NCBI RefSeq assembly: GCF_007002745.1
Contig: NZ_SGNY01000006.1
Coordinates: 186,001 to 250,000, forward strand
Reading direction: 5' to 3'
Length of the DNA stretch: 64,000 nt
Source of the DNA: Martinezella rhizogenes
GTDB lineage: Bacteria; Pseudomonadota; Alphaproteobacteria; Rhizobiales; Rhizobiaceae
Under the pieces are notes generated by a model, which saw only the letters and a program-made list of their open reading frames with translations, made no database searches and was not told the DNA's origin. Positions 18,730-27,304 of this stretch are shown one piece after another (positions within the stretch are counted from its first letter, which is position 1; each line of letters starts with the position of its first letter). The position numbers and the translations under genes are program-made.

Positions 18730-20139
18730 TTATTGCCATTCGCGCACGTCGACAAAGTGGCCGGCAATTGCCGCTGCCGCCGCCATGGCCGGGGAAACGA
18801 GATGGGTGCGGCTCTTGTAACCCTGACGGCCCTCGAAATTGCGGTTCGAGGTGGAGGCGCAGCGTTCGCCGGGCTTCAGGCGGTCGTCATTCATGGCAAG
18901 GCACATGGAGCAGCCCGGTTCGCGCCATTCGAAACCGGCGTCGAGGAAAATCTTGTCCAGGCCTTCCTGTTCCGCCTGTTCCTTGACCAGACCCGAGCCG
19001 GGCACGATCATGGCCGAGACGGTGGGGGCCACCTTGCGGCCATCGACGATTTTCGCCGCTGCACGCAAATCCTCAATGCGGCCATTGGTGCAGGAGCCGA
19101 TGAAGACGCGGTCAACGGCGATATCGGTAATTCGGGTGCCGGGTTGCAGGCCCATATATTCCAGCGCGCGCCACTTGGAGGTGCGCTTGTTCTCTTCCTC
19201 GATATCATCAGGATTGGGAACGACGCCTTCGACCGAAGTCACGTCTTCCGGTGATGAGCCCCAGGAGACGATGGGCGGCAGATTGGCTGCGTCCAGCACC
19301 ACGACCTTGTCATAATGGGCGCCTTCGTCGGATTTCAGCGTCTTCCAATAGGCGATGGCCTGTTCCAGCGTTTCGCCCTTCGGCGCGCGCGGCTTGTCCT
19401 TGATGTATTCGAAAGTGGTTTCGTCAGGTGCGACCAGGCCGGCGCGGGCACCGCCCTCGATGGTCATGTTGCAGACCGTCATGCGGCCTTCCATGGAAAG
19501 CGACCGGATCGCCTCGCCGGCAAATTCGATCACGTGACCGGTGCCGCCGGCCGTGCCGATCTCACCGATGATCGCGAGGATGATATCCTTGGCGGTCACG
19601 CCCTCCGGAACCTTGCCATCAACACGCACCAGCATGTTCTTGGCCTTTTTCTGGATCAGTGTCTGGGTGGCCAGAACATGCTCCACTTCCGATGTGCCGA
19701 TACCATGCGCCAGCGCGCCAAAAGCGCCATGAGTGGAGGTGTGGCTATCGCCGCAGACGATCGTCATGCCCGGCAGGGTGAAACCCTGTTCGGGGCCGAC
19801 GATATGGACGATGCCCTGCCGCTTGTCGCGCTCGGAATAATATTCAACACCGAAATCCTTGGCGTTCTGCGCAAGCGCTTCCACCTGAATGCGGCTTTCC
19901 TCGTTCTTGATGCCTTCCAGCCGGTCGGCGGTGGTGGGAACGTTATGGTCGACCACCGCAAGCGTGCGCGCCGGCGAATGCACCGGGCGGCCAGCGATGC
20001 GCAGACCTTCGAAGGCCTGCGGGCTCGTCACCTCATGAACCAGGTGACGGTCGATATAGAGAAGACAGGTTCCGTCCGGATCACGATTGACGACGTGGTC
20101 GTCCCAGATTTTATCATACAAAGTGCGGGGTGCGCTCAT
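18730..20139 (-). CDS. leuC: 3-isopropylmalate dehydratase large subunit
   Basis: LeuC with LeuD isomerises 2-isopropylmalate to 3-isopropylmalate in leucine synthesis. The 469-residue protein starts at [13 protein letters not shown]; six extra upstream residues are possible from 20157 but unlike the family. It has the aconitase fold with the [4Fe-4S] ligands visible in GSCTNGR and in CSMCLAMN, and the [12 protein letters not shown] motif. leuD is not adjacent, a common arrangement in Rhizobiales. About 400 bp of gene-free DNA separates it from the divergent MFS gene. Confidence 0.96.
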   Translation of the reverse strand: MSAPRTLYDKIWDDHVVNRDPDGTCLLYIDRHLVHEVTSPQAFEGLRIAGRPVHSPARTLAVVDHNVPTTADRLEGIKNEESRIQVEALAQNAKDFGVEYYSERDKRQGIVHIVGPEQGFTLPGMTIVCGDSHTSTHGAFGALAHGIGTSEVEHVLATQTLIQKKAKNMLVRVDGKVPEGVTAKDIILAIIGEIGTAGGTGHVIEFAGEAIRSLSMEGRMTVCNMTIEGGARAGLVAPDETTFEYIKDKPRAPKGETLEQAIAYWKTLKSDEGAHYDKVVVLDAANLPPIVSWGSSPEDVTSVEGVVPNPDDIEEENKRTSKWRALEYMGLQPGTRITDIAVDRVFIGSCTNGRIEDLRAAAKIVDGRKVAPTVSAMIVPGSGLVKEQAEQEGLDKIFLDAGFEWREPGCSMCLAMNDDRLKPGERCASTSNRNFEGRQGYKSRTHLVSPAMAAAAAIAGHFVDVREWQ

Positions 20140-20157
20140 GGCTCTATGCCTTGTCAT

Positions 20158-20554
20158 GGAAAAGGATAATCAGGGTTCAGTAAGGCGATGGACAGCAGGT
20201 GCTGCTGTCAGGCGAGCCTAAGTCGGCTGGTGAGCGCCCCGGAAACGCGCGCAAAGAACCGTGCCGGCAGACGCTTGTGGTCCTGCAGCACATAAACATT
20301 CTGAGCGAGACATCCGAATTTAGATCCCATGGCAACTTTAATAGCAGATCGGCAGTTTTACGGCAATATGAATGCTCACTGGCCGTCAGGGGGCCGTTCG
20401 GTATCCTTCATATGCGCTGCGTCTACAGTAAATGCCGGTCTCATAACGTGTTCCAGTGGTTATGATGCGGTGCAACTTGCGTATTTTGCGCTGCACATAT
20501 AGATGGGTTCCCTTATCATTTGCATTCGACGAGAAATCGAAGGGAGGAAAGCAT
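20158..20554. other. Gene-free region between leuC and the MFS gene
   Basis: No convincing coding sequence lies in this 397-bp stretch. It holds a perfect hairpin in the leuC leader (GACAGCAG 20191-20198 with CTGCTGTC 20202-20209) and a wider inverted repeat ATATGAA (20366-20372) / TTCATAT (20407-20413) with GGCC repeats inside. Both leuC and the MFS gene must have their promoters here. Confidence 0.5.
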
Positions 20555-21832
20555 ATGGTATCCGAAAAAGCCCTCATCTCGAAGATCACCTGGCGGCTGA
20601 TGCCGTTTCTTGGCCTTCTCTACCTCATCGCCTATATCGACCGCCAGAATGTCAGCTATGCCAAGCTGCAGATGGTCGATGCGCTGAGCCTCAGCGAATA
20701 TGCCTATGGCCTTGGTGCCTCGCTGTTCTTCATCGGTTATTTCATCTTCGAAGTGCCGAGCAATCTGTTCCTCAACCGTTTCGGCGCCAGTAAATGGTTC
20801 GCCCGCATTCTGGTTTCCTGGGGTGCGGTCACCATCGCGCTTGCCTATACGCAGAACGCCACGATGTTCTACATTCTGCGCTTCCTGCTGGGGCTCTGCG
20901 AAGCTGGTTTCTTCCCCGGCGTGCTGTTCCTGATGACGCTGTGGTTCCCGCGTGATTATCGCGGTCGAATGATCGGCCTGTTCATGATTTTCAGCGCGCT
21001 TGCCAATGCGATCGGCGCGCCGCTTGGCGGCATGCTGCTCGATCTGGATGGTTTCCTCGGTTATGCCGGTTGGGAATGGGTGTTCCTGGCAACCGGTATT
21101 CCTGCCGTCATCGCCGGTATCGCCACCTTCTTTTATCTGGATGATACGCCGGAAAAGGCGAAGTTCCTGACGCAGGATGAAAAGGACTGGCTGAAGAACC
21201 GGCTGGCTGAAGAAAACAAGGGCATGGAAGAACATGCGGAGGATGGCTTCAAGGCGCTCATCAATCCGCGCGTGCTGTTCATGGCGCTTTGCTATGTTGG
21301 TTTTCCGCTGGCCGCCTATGGTCTCAGCTACTGGCTGCCGACGATCGTGAAGAGCTTCGGCGTTTCCAACACCGCCAATGGTTTCATCAACATCATCCCG
21401 TGGGTGATCGTGGCTATTGCCCTCTTCGTTGTGCCTAACGCTGCCGACAAGGCGAAGAACAAGACGCCCTACATTGTCGGCCCGGCTTTTGTCGGCGCGT
21501 TCTGCCTGCTGATGTCGGCGCTGCTCAGCGATCCGGTCCTGCAGTTCAGCTTCCTCTGCATCGCCGCTGCGGGCATCTTCGCCGGCCAGCCGGTGTTCTG
21601 GAGCCTGCCCGGCCGCTTCCTCAAGGGAGCTGGTGCCGCCGCAGGCATTGCCGCCATCAACTCGGTGGGCAATCTCGGTGGGTTCGTGGCTCAGAATGTG
21701 GTGCCGTGGATCAAGGATCAGACCGGCAGCACGATTGCGCCGATGTTCTTCCTTGCCTTCTGCCTGGCGCTTGCGGGTGTGCTGGTCATCATCGCCGCGC
21801 GTAAAATGGGTGATCAGGCCAGGGCGGCCTGA
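20555..21832 (+). CDS. MFS transporter, anion:cation symporter family
   Basis: A 425-residue permease of the ACS family (phthalate, glucarate, tartrate or hexuronate type), which usually imports organic anions with protons. Twelve membrane segments are predicted. The N-terminal YLIAYIDRQNVSYAKLQM and the loop LWFPRDYRGRMIGLFM are the family signatures. The start at 20555 has an excellent GGGAGG nine bases upstream; the frame extends to 20456, but there is no good site there. No catabolic genes lie beside it, so the substrate is unknown. Confidence 0.88.
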   Translation: MVSEKALISKITWRLMPFLGLLYLIAYIDRQNVSYAKLQMVDALSLSEYAYGLGASLFFIGYFIFEVPSNLFLNRFGASKWFARILVSWGAVTIALAYTQNATMFYILRFLLGLCEAGFFPGVLFLMTLWFPRDYRGRMIGLFMIFSALANAIGAPLGGMLLDLDGFLGYAGWEWVFLATGIPAVIAGIATFFYLDDTPEKAKFLTQDEKDWLKNRLAEENKGMEEHAEDGFKALINPRVLFMALCYVGFPLAAYGLSYWLPTIVKSFGVSNTANGFINIIPWVIVAIALFVVPNAADKAKNKTPYIVGPAFVGAFCLLMSALLSDPVLQFSFLCIAAAGIFAGQPVFWSLPGRFLKGAGAAAGIAAINSVGNLGGFVAQNVVPWIKDQTGSTIAPMFFLAFCLALAGVLVIIAARKMGDQARAA

Positions 21833-22087
21833 TTTCCTTTGATCAATACGACAGCCGGCTCTACCGGCGTGGGTTTACGTAGGGAGTTTTTGGATCAGGT
21901 GGTTTTACTCAGAGTACAGCCCGTTTGCACCTAAATTGCCGCATGGAATTTATATCACCGCCTTTGCGCGTTACAGCTGTAACTGTTGGATGCACTTATT
22001 TGAAGTGTTTTGAATAACAAGAAATCGTGGCTCGGACGTGTGCCGAGCCACCATCATCATTCAAAATATTGCCAGCGCTTCGGATAA
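21833..22087. other. Intergenic region with hairpin after the RTX-like gene
   Basis: Convergent interval without coding signal. It contains the perfect 9-bp inverted repeat GTGGCTCGG (22027-22035) / CCGAGCCAC (22043-22051), a probable transcript end for the RTX-like gene, although the T-run is weak. Confidence 0.5.
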
Positions 22088-23035
22088 CTATGCTGAGAAC
22101 CAGTCATTGTTTTCAAGCCGAACGCCGGAAAGAATAATCGACTCGTCTCCGCGCTCAAGCGTAATGTTGACGATAAGAGTGTTGACACCGTAACTTGTCA
22201 CCGCCCAGTCATCGATAGTTGTGCCGACGAGTTTCAGCTTGTCCACGGATGCGTCGAAGCCAAAGATGGTATCGGTAGCGAGCCAAGTCCCTATGTCGCC
22301 CTTATTAAAAACAAAGGTATCTGCGCCACTGCTTGCCGTCATACGATCCATGCCTTTACCTCCAATTATCATCGACGAAGCGAGATTCACACTACTTAGA
22401 TCTATTTCGTCGTTACCGGCGCCTGCATCGATCTTGACGGAGGTGAAGCGACCATTCGTAACACCGACTCCACCATTCGCAACGTAGGTACCAGCAACAA
22501 TACCACCCGGGCTTGCGGCGGAAGCATCGTTGAACGCAGCGCCCCTTTTCACATTGATCGTGTCGTTGCCTGCGCCCGTATCGATATTAAAGGCATTCAC
22601 CCAAGTGTTTTCATTCGAAAGGAGAGAGACGGCGACAGTGTCGTTACCAGCACCTGTCAAGATGTTGCCGCGCTTGGTGTTAAGAACTTCGAGGTTGGAA
22701 GAGCCAGTACCGCCGAGCTGAACGTCCACATGTACAAAATCCTTGAGTTTAAGGTTCTCAGGCCTCTCGGACTTTATGAGAGCATTCTTTACGGAATTCC
22801 ATTCGGAGGTCACGTCGAAGGTGAAGCCATTTGCGTTTGCATCGTATCCAACATCGACCTTGCTGCCGGTTCCAGCAACGGAGATTGTACCTAAGGGGCC
22901 AGTTTCAAGCGAGACGCCGTTCTTTTCCTGAGTGGTTGATACCGTAAGCAGTTGGTAGACTTCCTGATCGATCAACTTGGTAAGCGACGATACCGAAGCC
23001 GCGCCACCGTTACCGAAATTTACTGTTAATACCAT
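22088..23035 (-). CDS. RTX-like secreted calcium-binding protein
   Basis: A 315-residue acidic, glycine- and asparagine-rich protein without an N-terminal signal. Three GAGND units lie at residues 128-132, 154-158 and 205-209, each followed by a beta strand, with GGKG at 225-228 and GADTFVF at 237-243 leading into a DKLKL segment like the end of serralysin/M10 C-domains. Unlike a classic RTX block, the units are isolated and 26 and 51 residues apart. Such proteins leave by a type I system using a C-terminal signal; the end (ENNDWFSA) fits loosely. No secretion genes are adjacent. Base composition is lower in GC than the neighbours, and the upstream DNA is extremely AT-rich, suggesting horizontal origin. 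Function unknown. Confidence 0.72.
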   Translation of the reverse strand: MVLTVNFGNGGAASVSSLTKLIDQEVYQLLTVSTTQEKNGVSLETGPLGTISVAGTGSKVDVGYDANANGFTFDVTSEWNSVKNALIKSERPENLKLKDFVHVDVQLGGTGSSNLEVLNTKRGNILTGAGNDTVAVSLLSNENTWVNAFNIDTGAGNDTINVKRGAAFNDASAASPGGIVAGTYVANGGVGVTNGRFTSVKIDAGAGNDEIDLSSVNLASSMIIGGKGMDRMTASSGADTFVFNKGDIGTWLATDTIFGFDASVDKLKLVGTTIDDWAVTSYGVNTLIVNITLERGDESIILSGVRLENNDWFSA

Positions 23036-23280
23036 TTCAGTATCCTTTTTGAGTTTTATAAAATTTGGAATTTATTTTTTATAAATTTACATTTATATTG
23101 TATTTTTTTTACTAGTTCTATTGGTGTAACTCATTTTATACGATGTAAATTTGAGTAAGTATTCATTTGTTTTTGTAAATTGCAAATATATTTTGATATC
23201 AACAAATTTTAGTAATTTATTAATAAAATTAATAATAAATATTCTATATATAACAAAAAATTATTTATTGATGATCATGA
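23036..23280. other. Very AT-rich non-coding stretch upstream of the RTX-like gene
   Basis: This interval is dominated by A/T runs and TA steps (for example TTATTTTTTATAAATTT and ATTCTATATATAAC), in sharp contrast to the GC-rich surroundings. No coding frame is credible. It includes the promoter region of the RTX-like gene. AT-rich DNA with TA steps is a target of xenogeneic silencers such as Ros/MucR in Rhizobiales; that role here is inference. Confidence 0.7.
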
Positions 23281-23379
23281 TACGTCGTCGATTGTCTTGC
23301 TAACCAACTTCAGTGCTACCTGCGTCATTCTCAAAGGCAAAGCTAAAGTTGGTAGCCCAAGCTAGTTCCCATGCCATAC

Positions 23380-23520
23380 TCATTGAAGGACGAAGGTATC
23401 GGCTCCTCCTTCTACGATAATCAATCCATGCTCTTTCAGGGGATCACCATCGAAGAAGCGAAATTTGCGCCGTGCAGATCAATGTCATCGTTGCTTGTGC
23501 TTGATTGCTCCTGACGGATG
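23380..23520 (-). pseudogene. Decayed C-terminal fragment of a second RTX-like gene
   Basis: On the minus strand a frame reads NDDIDLHGANFASSMVI, matching NDEIDLSSVNLASSMII of the intact neighbour (residues 208-224). It then meets a stop, and after a frameshift another frame gives GADTFVLQ and a stop at 23380-23382, matching GADTFVF (237-243). Order and spacing agree with the intact gene, so this is a frameshifted, truncated paralogue lying upstream of it. Confidence 0.68.
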
Positions 23521-23585
23521 GGACGCTGCCGCCGATAACGCCTGTAAGCGCTCGGTTGTGATCCAGTTTACTTAAATACAAGCAA

Positions 23586-23613
23586 CAAAAAAGGCGGCCC
23601 GAAGACCGCCTTT
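23586..23613 (-). terminator. rplS terminator
   Basis: AAAGGCGG (23590-23597) pairs with CCGCCTTT (23606-23613), followed on the minus strand by a T-run. It lies just after the rplS stop. Confidence 0.85.
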
Positions 23614-23639
23614 CCCGTAAATCCATTGAAATGGAAATC

Positions 23640-24179
23640 TTATTCCGCTGTGGCTTCTGCAGCCTTTGCTGCTTCTTCCGCTGCCTTGGCTTCTGCGGCT
23701 TCGGCTGCTGCCTTTTCGGCGGCGAGAGCCTGTGCTGCTGCTACCTTTTCGGCTTCCAGACGTGCCTTTTCTTCGGCAGCTGCCTGACGCTCGGATTCGT
23801 TCAGCTTGCGAGCGCGCGTACCGGTGTTTTCAACGATACGGGCAGCCTTGCCGCGACGATCGCGCAGGTAGTAGAGCTTCGCGCGGCGAACCTTACCGCG
23901 GCGAACGATTTCAACGCCTTCGACCAGCGGGGAGTAGATCGGGAATACGCGCTCGACGCCTTCGCCGTAGGAGATCTTGCGAACGGTGAAGCTTTCGGAA
24001 AGGCCACCGCCAGAACGGGCGATGCAAACGCCTTCGTAAGCCTGAACGCGGGTACGGTTACCTTCCGTTACGCGAACGTTGACGCGCAGCGTATCGCCCG
24101 GCGAAAAGTCCGGCAGGGTGCGCTTTGCTTCGATCTTGGCAGCCTGTTCGGCTTCCAGCTGCTGAATGATATTGGTCAT
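23640..24179 (-). CDS. rplS: 50S ribosomal protein L19
   Basis: Large-subunit protein L19 at the interface with the 30S subunit. The first ~120 residues carry the conserved core ([56 protein letters not shown]). The remaining ~55 residues form an Ala/Glu/Lys-rich, probably helical extension, giving 179 residues against about 115-120 in E. coli; such tails are common in Rhizobiales. In many bacteria rplS follows trmD directly, but here a TauE-like gene on the opposite strand separates them, so rplS has its own promoter and terminator. Confidence 0.97.
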   Translation of the reverse strand: MTNIIQQLEAEQAAKIEAKRTLPDFSPGDTLRVNVRVTEGNRTRVQAYEGVCIARSGGGLSESFTVRKISYGEGVERVFPIYSPLVEGVEIVRRGKVRRAKLYYLRDRRGKAARIVENTGTRARKLNESERQAAAEEKARLEAEKVAAAQALAAEKAAAEAAEAKAAEEAAKAAEATAE

Positions 24180-24446
24180 ATTAACCTCTGATTTCTTCTG
24201 AAACAGCCAGAGCGCTCAACGGTCGTCTGTCGGTCAATGCCTTCAGACCATGCCTTGCGGCAGGAGCGGGTTCGCCATTCTTTGCTTGCGGTTAAAGGGG
24301 CAAACCCCAATTCCAAGCGCGCACATATACTAGCATGCGCCGTTTGTCATCCCTTTCATGACAATATTTTATCAATTATGCGTCGCGTTGCAGCAGTTGC
24401 GAAGGGGCGTCTTGCCGGATATGGCATGAGAACCTTGGGAGGGGCC

Positions 24447-25193
24447 ATGTCAGTTTTCATCGTTCTCATGCTGTTTGCGACCGGCTTTCTGTCTGGTGTC
24501 GTAAATGCGATCGCCGGTGGCGGCACTTTCCTGACCTTCGGGGCGATGACACTTGCCGGCCTGCCGCCCATCGTTGCCAATGCAACGTCGGCAATCGTGC
24601 AATTTCCGGGCTACATTACCTCCGTGATCGCCTATGCGCCGGAAATTCGTGCGCACTGGCGTGAGGCGATCCTGCTGTCGGCCGTGTCCGTCGTTGGCGG
24701 GCTGGCCGGGTCGCTGCTGCTGTTATCGCTCGACAACCCCTCCTTCCGCCAGCTGGTGCCATGGCTGCTTCTGGCGGCCACCGCCGTTTTCGCTGCCGGC
24801 CCGTGGCTGCGACCCAAGACGAGTGCGGAACGCTCGCCCGGAAATCTGCCTAGCCTCGCCTTTCAGGGGCTTGCATCGATTTATGGTGGTTTCTTCGGTG
24901 CCGGCATGGGCATCATGATGCTCGCCATCCTCGGAATAACCTCTGGCGGCAGCTATCATCACCTGAACGCGCTGAAGAACCTGCTGTCGGTGGTGATCGC
25001 CGTCATTGCAATCACGATTTTCGTCAGCGGCGGCGTCGTGTCCTGGTGGGCGGCACTCATCATGTTTCCGGCGGCGGCACTTGGCGGCTATGTGGGCGTG
25101 CACACCGCAAGGCGGGTGCCGCAATGGATCATCCGCTGGCTGGTAATTGCAGTCGGGCTGATTTTGACGGCCTATTATTTCGTCTCGGCCTGA
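24447..25193 (+). CDS. TSUP family (TauE/SafE) membrane transporter
   Basis: A 248-residue membrane protein of the TSUP family (DUF81), with about eight hydrophobic segments in two repeats. The N-terminal [15 protein letters not shown] and mid-protein [13 protein letters not shown] glycine motifs mark the two halves. The family moves sulfite, sulfoacetate or related anions, but the substrate here is unknown. The start at 24447 has GGGAGGGG upstream; the frame is open back to 24237, with no better site. Its 3' end overlaps the convergent trmD by 19 bp. It interrupts the usual trmD-rplS order. Confidence 0.87.
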   Translation: MSVFIVLMLFATGFLSGVVNAIAGGGTFLTFGAMTLAGLPPIVANATSAIVQFPGYITSVIAYAPEIRAHWREAILLSAVSVVGGLAGSLLLLSLDNPSFRQLVPWLLLAATAVFAAGPWLRPKTSAERSPGNLPSLAFQGLASIYGGFFGAGMGIMMLAILGITSGGSYHHLNALKNLLSVVIAVIAITIFVSGGVVSWWAALIMFPAAALGGYVGVHTARRVPQWIIRWLVIAVGLILTAYYFVSA

Positions 25194-25873
25194 GCTTTTT
25201 CGAGAAGGTCTGGCCGTCTTTCCCTGGTCAGCGCCAGCGCCTGTTCGTGCCGCCACTTGTCGATGACGGCGTGATTGCCTGATGTGAGGACGGCGGGAAT
25301 GTCGCGGCCTTCCCAGACTTGCGGGCGGGTATAATGCGGATGTTCCAGTAGCCCGCCCTCGAAGCTTTCATGCACGCCGGAGAGATCGTTGCCCATGACA
25401 CCAGGAAGTATGCGGACGATGGCGTCCAGCAGCGTCAGCGCCGCCGGTTCGCCGCCGGAGAGAATGTAATCGCCGATCGACACCTCCTCCAGCCCACGCG
25501 CGTCGATTACCCGCTGGTCGACGCCTTCGAAACGGCCGCAGACGATGATCGCACCCTCACCCGCCGCCAGTTCGCGCACGCGGTTCTGCGACAGCGGCTT
25601 GCCACGCGGGCTCATCAGCAGGCGTGGCCGCGTGTCGCCATCCGAAACATGGTCGATGGCTGCGGCCAGAATATCGGGTTTCAGCACCATGCCGGCACCG
25701 CCGCCTGCCGGCGTGTCGTCGACGCTTCTGTGCCTGTCGGTGGCAAATTCGCGGATTTGCACGGCCTCGAGCGACCATTGTTCGCGCTCCAGCGCCTTGC
25801 CGGCCAGCGAATAACCCAGATGCCCCGGAAACATTTCCGGGTAGAGCGTCAGCACGGTAGCCTTAAAGGTCAT
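25175..25873 (-). CDS. trmD: tRNA (guanine-N1-)-methyltransferase
   Basis: TrmD methylates G37 next to the anticodon of several tRNAs, using SAM, and prevents +1 frameshifting. The 232-residue SPOUT enzyme shows the trefoil-knot SAM site [10 protein letters not shown], followed by [12 protein letters not shown], and the knot loop [13 protein letters not shown], all conserved. It follows rimM by four bp in the order rpsP-rimM-trmD. The last 19 bp overlap the end of the convergent TSUP gene. Confidence 0.97.
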   Translation of the reverse strand: MTFKATVLTLYPEMFPGHLGYSLAGKALEREQWSLEAVQIREFATDRHRSVDDTPAGGGAGMVLKPDILAAAIDHVSDGDTRPRLLMSPRGKPLSQNRVRELAAGEGAIIVCGRFEGVDQRVIDARGLEEVSIGDYILSGGEPAALTLLDAIVRILPGVMGNDLSGVHESFEGGLLEHPHYTRPQVWEGRDIPAVLTSGNHAVIDKWRHEQALALTRERRPDLLEKAQAETK

Positions 25874-25877
25874 GGCT

Positions 25878-26444
25878 TTATTTCTTGCCGAAAGGCGGTA
25901 CGCCGGTTTCGTCCTTGTCGTCGGGATTGTCGATCAGGCCGGCGGCCATCGGATCTATGAGAATGCGTCCGGCTTCGAGATCGATCTCAAGTACGGCCGA
26001 CTCGGAAAAGGGAATGAGGGCAGGCCGGCGGCCGGCGCCTTTCAGTTCGAGCAGATCGCCCGCGCCGAAATCGTAAACGGCGCTGACGGCGCCATAACTT
26101 TTGCCTTCCGCGTCAACGGCTTCCAGCCCTTCGAGATCGGCATAATAAAACTCGTCATCATCAAGCTCGTCGTCCGGCAGATTGTCGCGGTCGATGAATA
26201 GTTCCAGCCCGTTCAGGCTTTCTGCCGCATTGCGGTCGTTGATGCCCCTGAAGCGGACGACGACGACATTCTTGCCCTCGCGCACTTCCAGAATTTCAAA
26301 GAGGCGGCCATCGGCGGTGACAAGATTACCGTAATCGCCGAGCGCCATCGGGTCGGCCGTATAGGTGCTGACACGGACTTCGCCGCGCAGGCCCTGCGCG
26401 CCGCCGATCTTTGCCATGAGTACCGGGTTTTCCAGCTTTGCCAT
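25878..26444 (-). CDS. rimM: 16S rRNA processing protein RimM
   Basis: RimM is an assembly factor that acts on the 30S head and binds S19. The 188-residue protein has the N-terminal RimM domain ([20 protein letters not shown], typical) and a C-terminal PRC-barrel (about 100-170, with [12 protein letters not shown]). A short charged tail follows. It lies between rpsP and trmD, with a strong terminator in the 120-bp gap after rpsP, so expression probably depends on readthrough or on its own promoter. Confidence 0.95.
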   Translation of the reverse strand: MAKLENPVLMAKIGGAQGLRGEVRVSTYTADPMALGDYGNLVTADGRLFEILEVREGKNVVVVRFRGINDRNAAESLNGLELFIDRDNLPDDELDDDEFYYADLEGLEAVDAEGKSYGAVSAVYDFGAGDLLELKGAGRRPALIPFSESAVLEIDLEAGRILIDPMAAGLIDNPDDKDETGVPPFGKK

Positions 26445-26507
26445 CGGGCCGTCCGTCTTCTGGTGTTGGTTGCGTCAGCTTTAAGGTTTGTTGACGCCAA
26501 AATAAAC

Positions 26508-26546
26508 AAAAAACGGGCGGCATGGAAAACCACGCCACCCGTTTTT
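26508..26546 (-). terminator. Terminator after rpsP
   Basis: A 17-bp stem with one internal mismatch (26509-26525 with 26530-26546) and a TTTT loop is followed on the minus strand by six T. It sits 19 bp after the rpsP stop, between rpsP and rimM, and should give more rpsP than rimM-trmD mRNA. Confidence 0.88.
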
Positions 26547-26564
26547 CAAAAGTTACCGTGCAGA

Positions 26565-26942
26565 TTATTCTGCAGCAGAGGCTTCTGCAGCAGCAGCGGC
26601 TGCATCTTCAGCCTTCTGCTTCTTTTCAGCAACGCGCTCCAGGGCGCGCTTGCCCGGCTTTGCTTTTTCCGGGTTGCTGCGAGCGGCGCGCTCGGCAAGA
26701 CCGGCTTCGGCGAGGAAGCGCAGAACGCGGTCGGTCGGCTGTGCGCCCTTGGCGATCCATTCCTTGATGAGGTCAGCCTTCAGCTCAACGCGCTGCGGGT
26801 TGTCCTTGCCGAGCATCGGGTTCCAGGAGCCGACCTTCTCGAGGAAACGGCCGTCGCGGGGCGAACGGGCGTCTGCAACGACGATCTGGTAATACGGGCG
26901 CTTCTTGGAACCACCGCGTGCGAGACGAATTTTAAGTGCCAT
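26565..26942 (-). CDS. rpsP: 30S ribosomal protein S16
   Basis: Small-subunit protein S16, needed for 30S assembly. The 125-residue protein begins with the conserved [20 protein letters not shown] and carries [11 protein letters not shown] and [10 protein letters not shown]. The last ~40 residues are a Lys/Ala-rich tail absent from the shorter E. coli form but normal in this lineage. It is downstream of ffh and the chorismate mutase gene and upstream of rimM, from which a terminator separates it. Confidence 0.97.
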   Translation of the reverse strand: MALKIRLARGGSKKRPYYQIVVADARSPRDGRFLEKVGSWNPMLGKDNPQRVELKADLIKEWIAKGAQPTDRVLRFLAEAGLAERAARSNPEKAKPGKRALERVAEKKQKAEDAAAAAAEASAAE

Positions 26943-26975
26943 GTGATATACTCCTTAGGATGGCTTGTCCGCCGT

Positions 26976-27293
26976 TCAGGCGGTCTTTTCGTTACCGCCA
27001 TGTTCGGCGGCGATTGCTTCATGATGCCGGATGACTTCCTTGATGATGAAGTTCAAGAACTTCTCGGCGAAATCCGGGTCCAGATTGGCGTCCTTGGCCA
27101 GATGGCGAAGGCGTTCGATCTGGTATTCCTCGCGCGCCGGGTCTGCCGGCGGCAAATTGTACTTTGCCTTCAGCACGCCCACCGCCTTGGTACAGCGGAA
27201 ACGTTCGGCAAGAATGTGAACCAGTGCGGCGTCGATATTGTCGATCGACTGGCGATATTCGGAAAGCTGGGCTTTCACGTCTGTAGTGTTCAC
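26976..27293 (-). CDS. Chorismate mutase (AroQ type)
   Basis: Converts chorismate to prephenate for phenylalanine and tyrosine synthesis. The all-helical AroQ fold of 105 residues is visible, with the catalytic pattern RQSIDNIDAALVHILAERFR, then KAKYNLPPADPAREEYQIER. The GTG at 27293 is preferred because GAGGGGG lies at a good distance; a GTG at 27308 overlapping the ffh stop is possible and would add five residues. It lies between ffh and rpsP, a usual Rhizobiales arrangement with no obvious functional link. I give no gene symbol because naming of the monofunctional form varies. Confidence 0.9.
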   Translation of the reverse strand: MNTTDVKAQLSEYRQSIDNIDAALVHILAERFRCTKAVGVLKAKYNLPPADPAREEYQIERLRHLAKDANLDPDFAEKFLNFIIKEVIRHHEAIAAEHGGNEKTA

Positions 27294-27304
27294 TGGCGTC
27301 CCCC

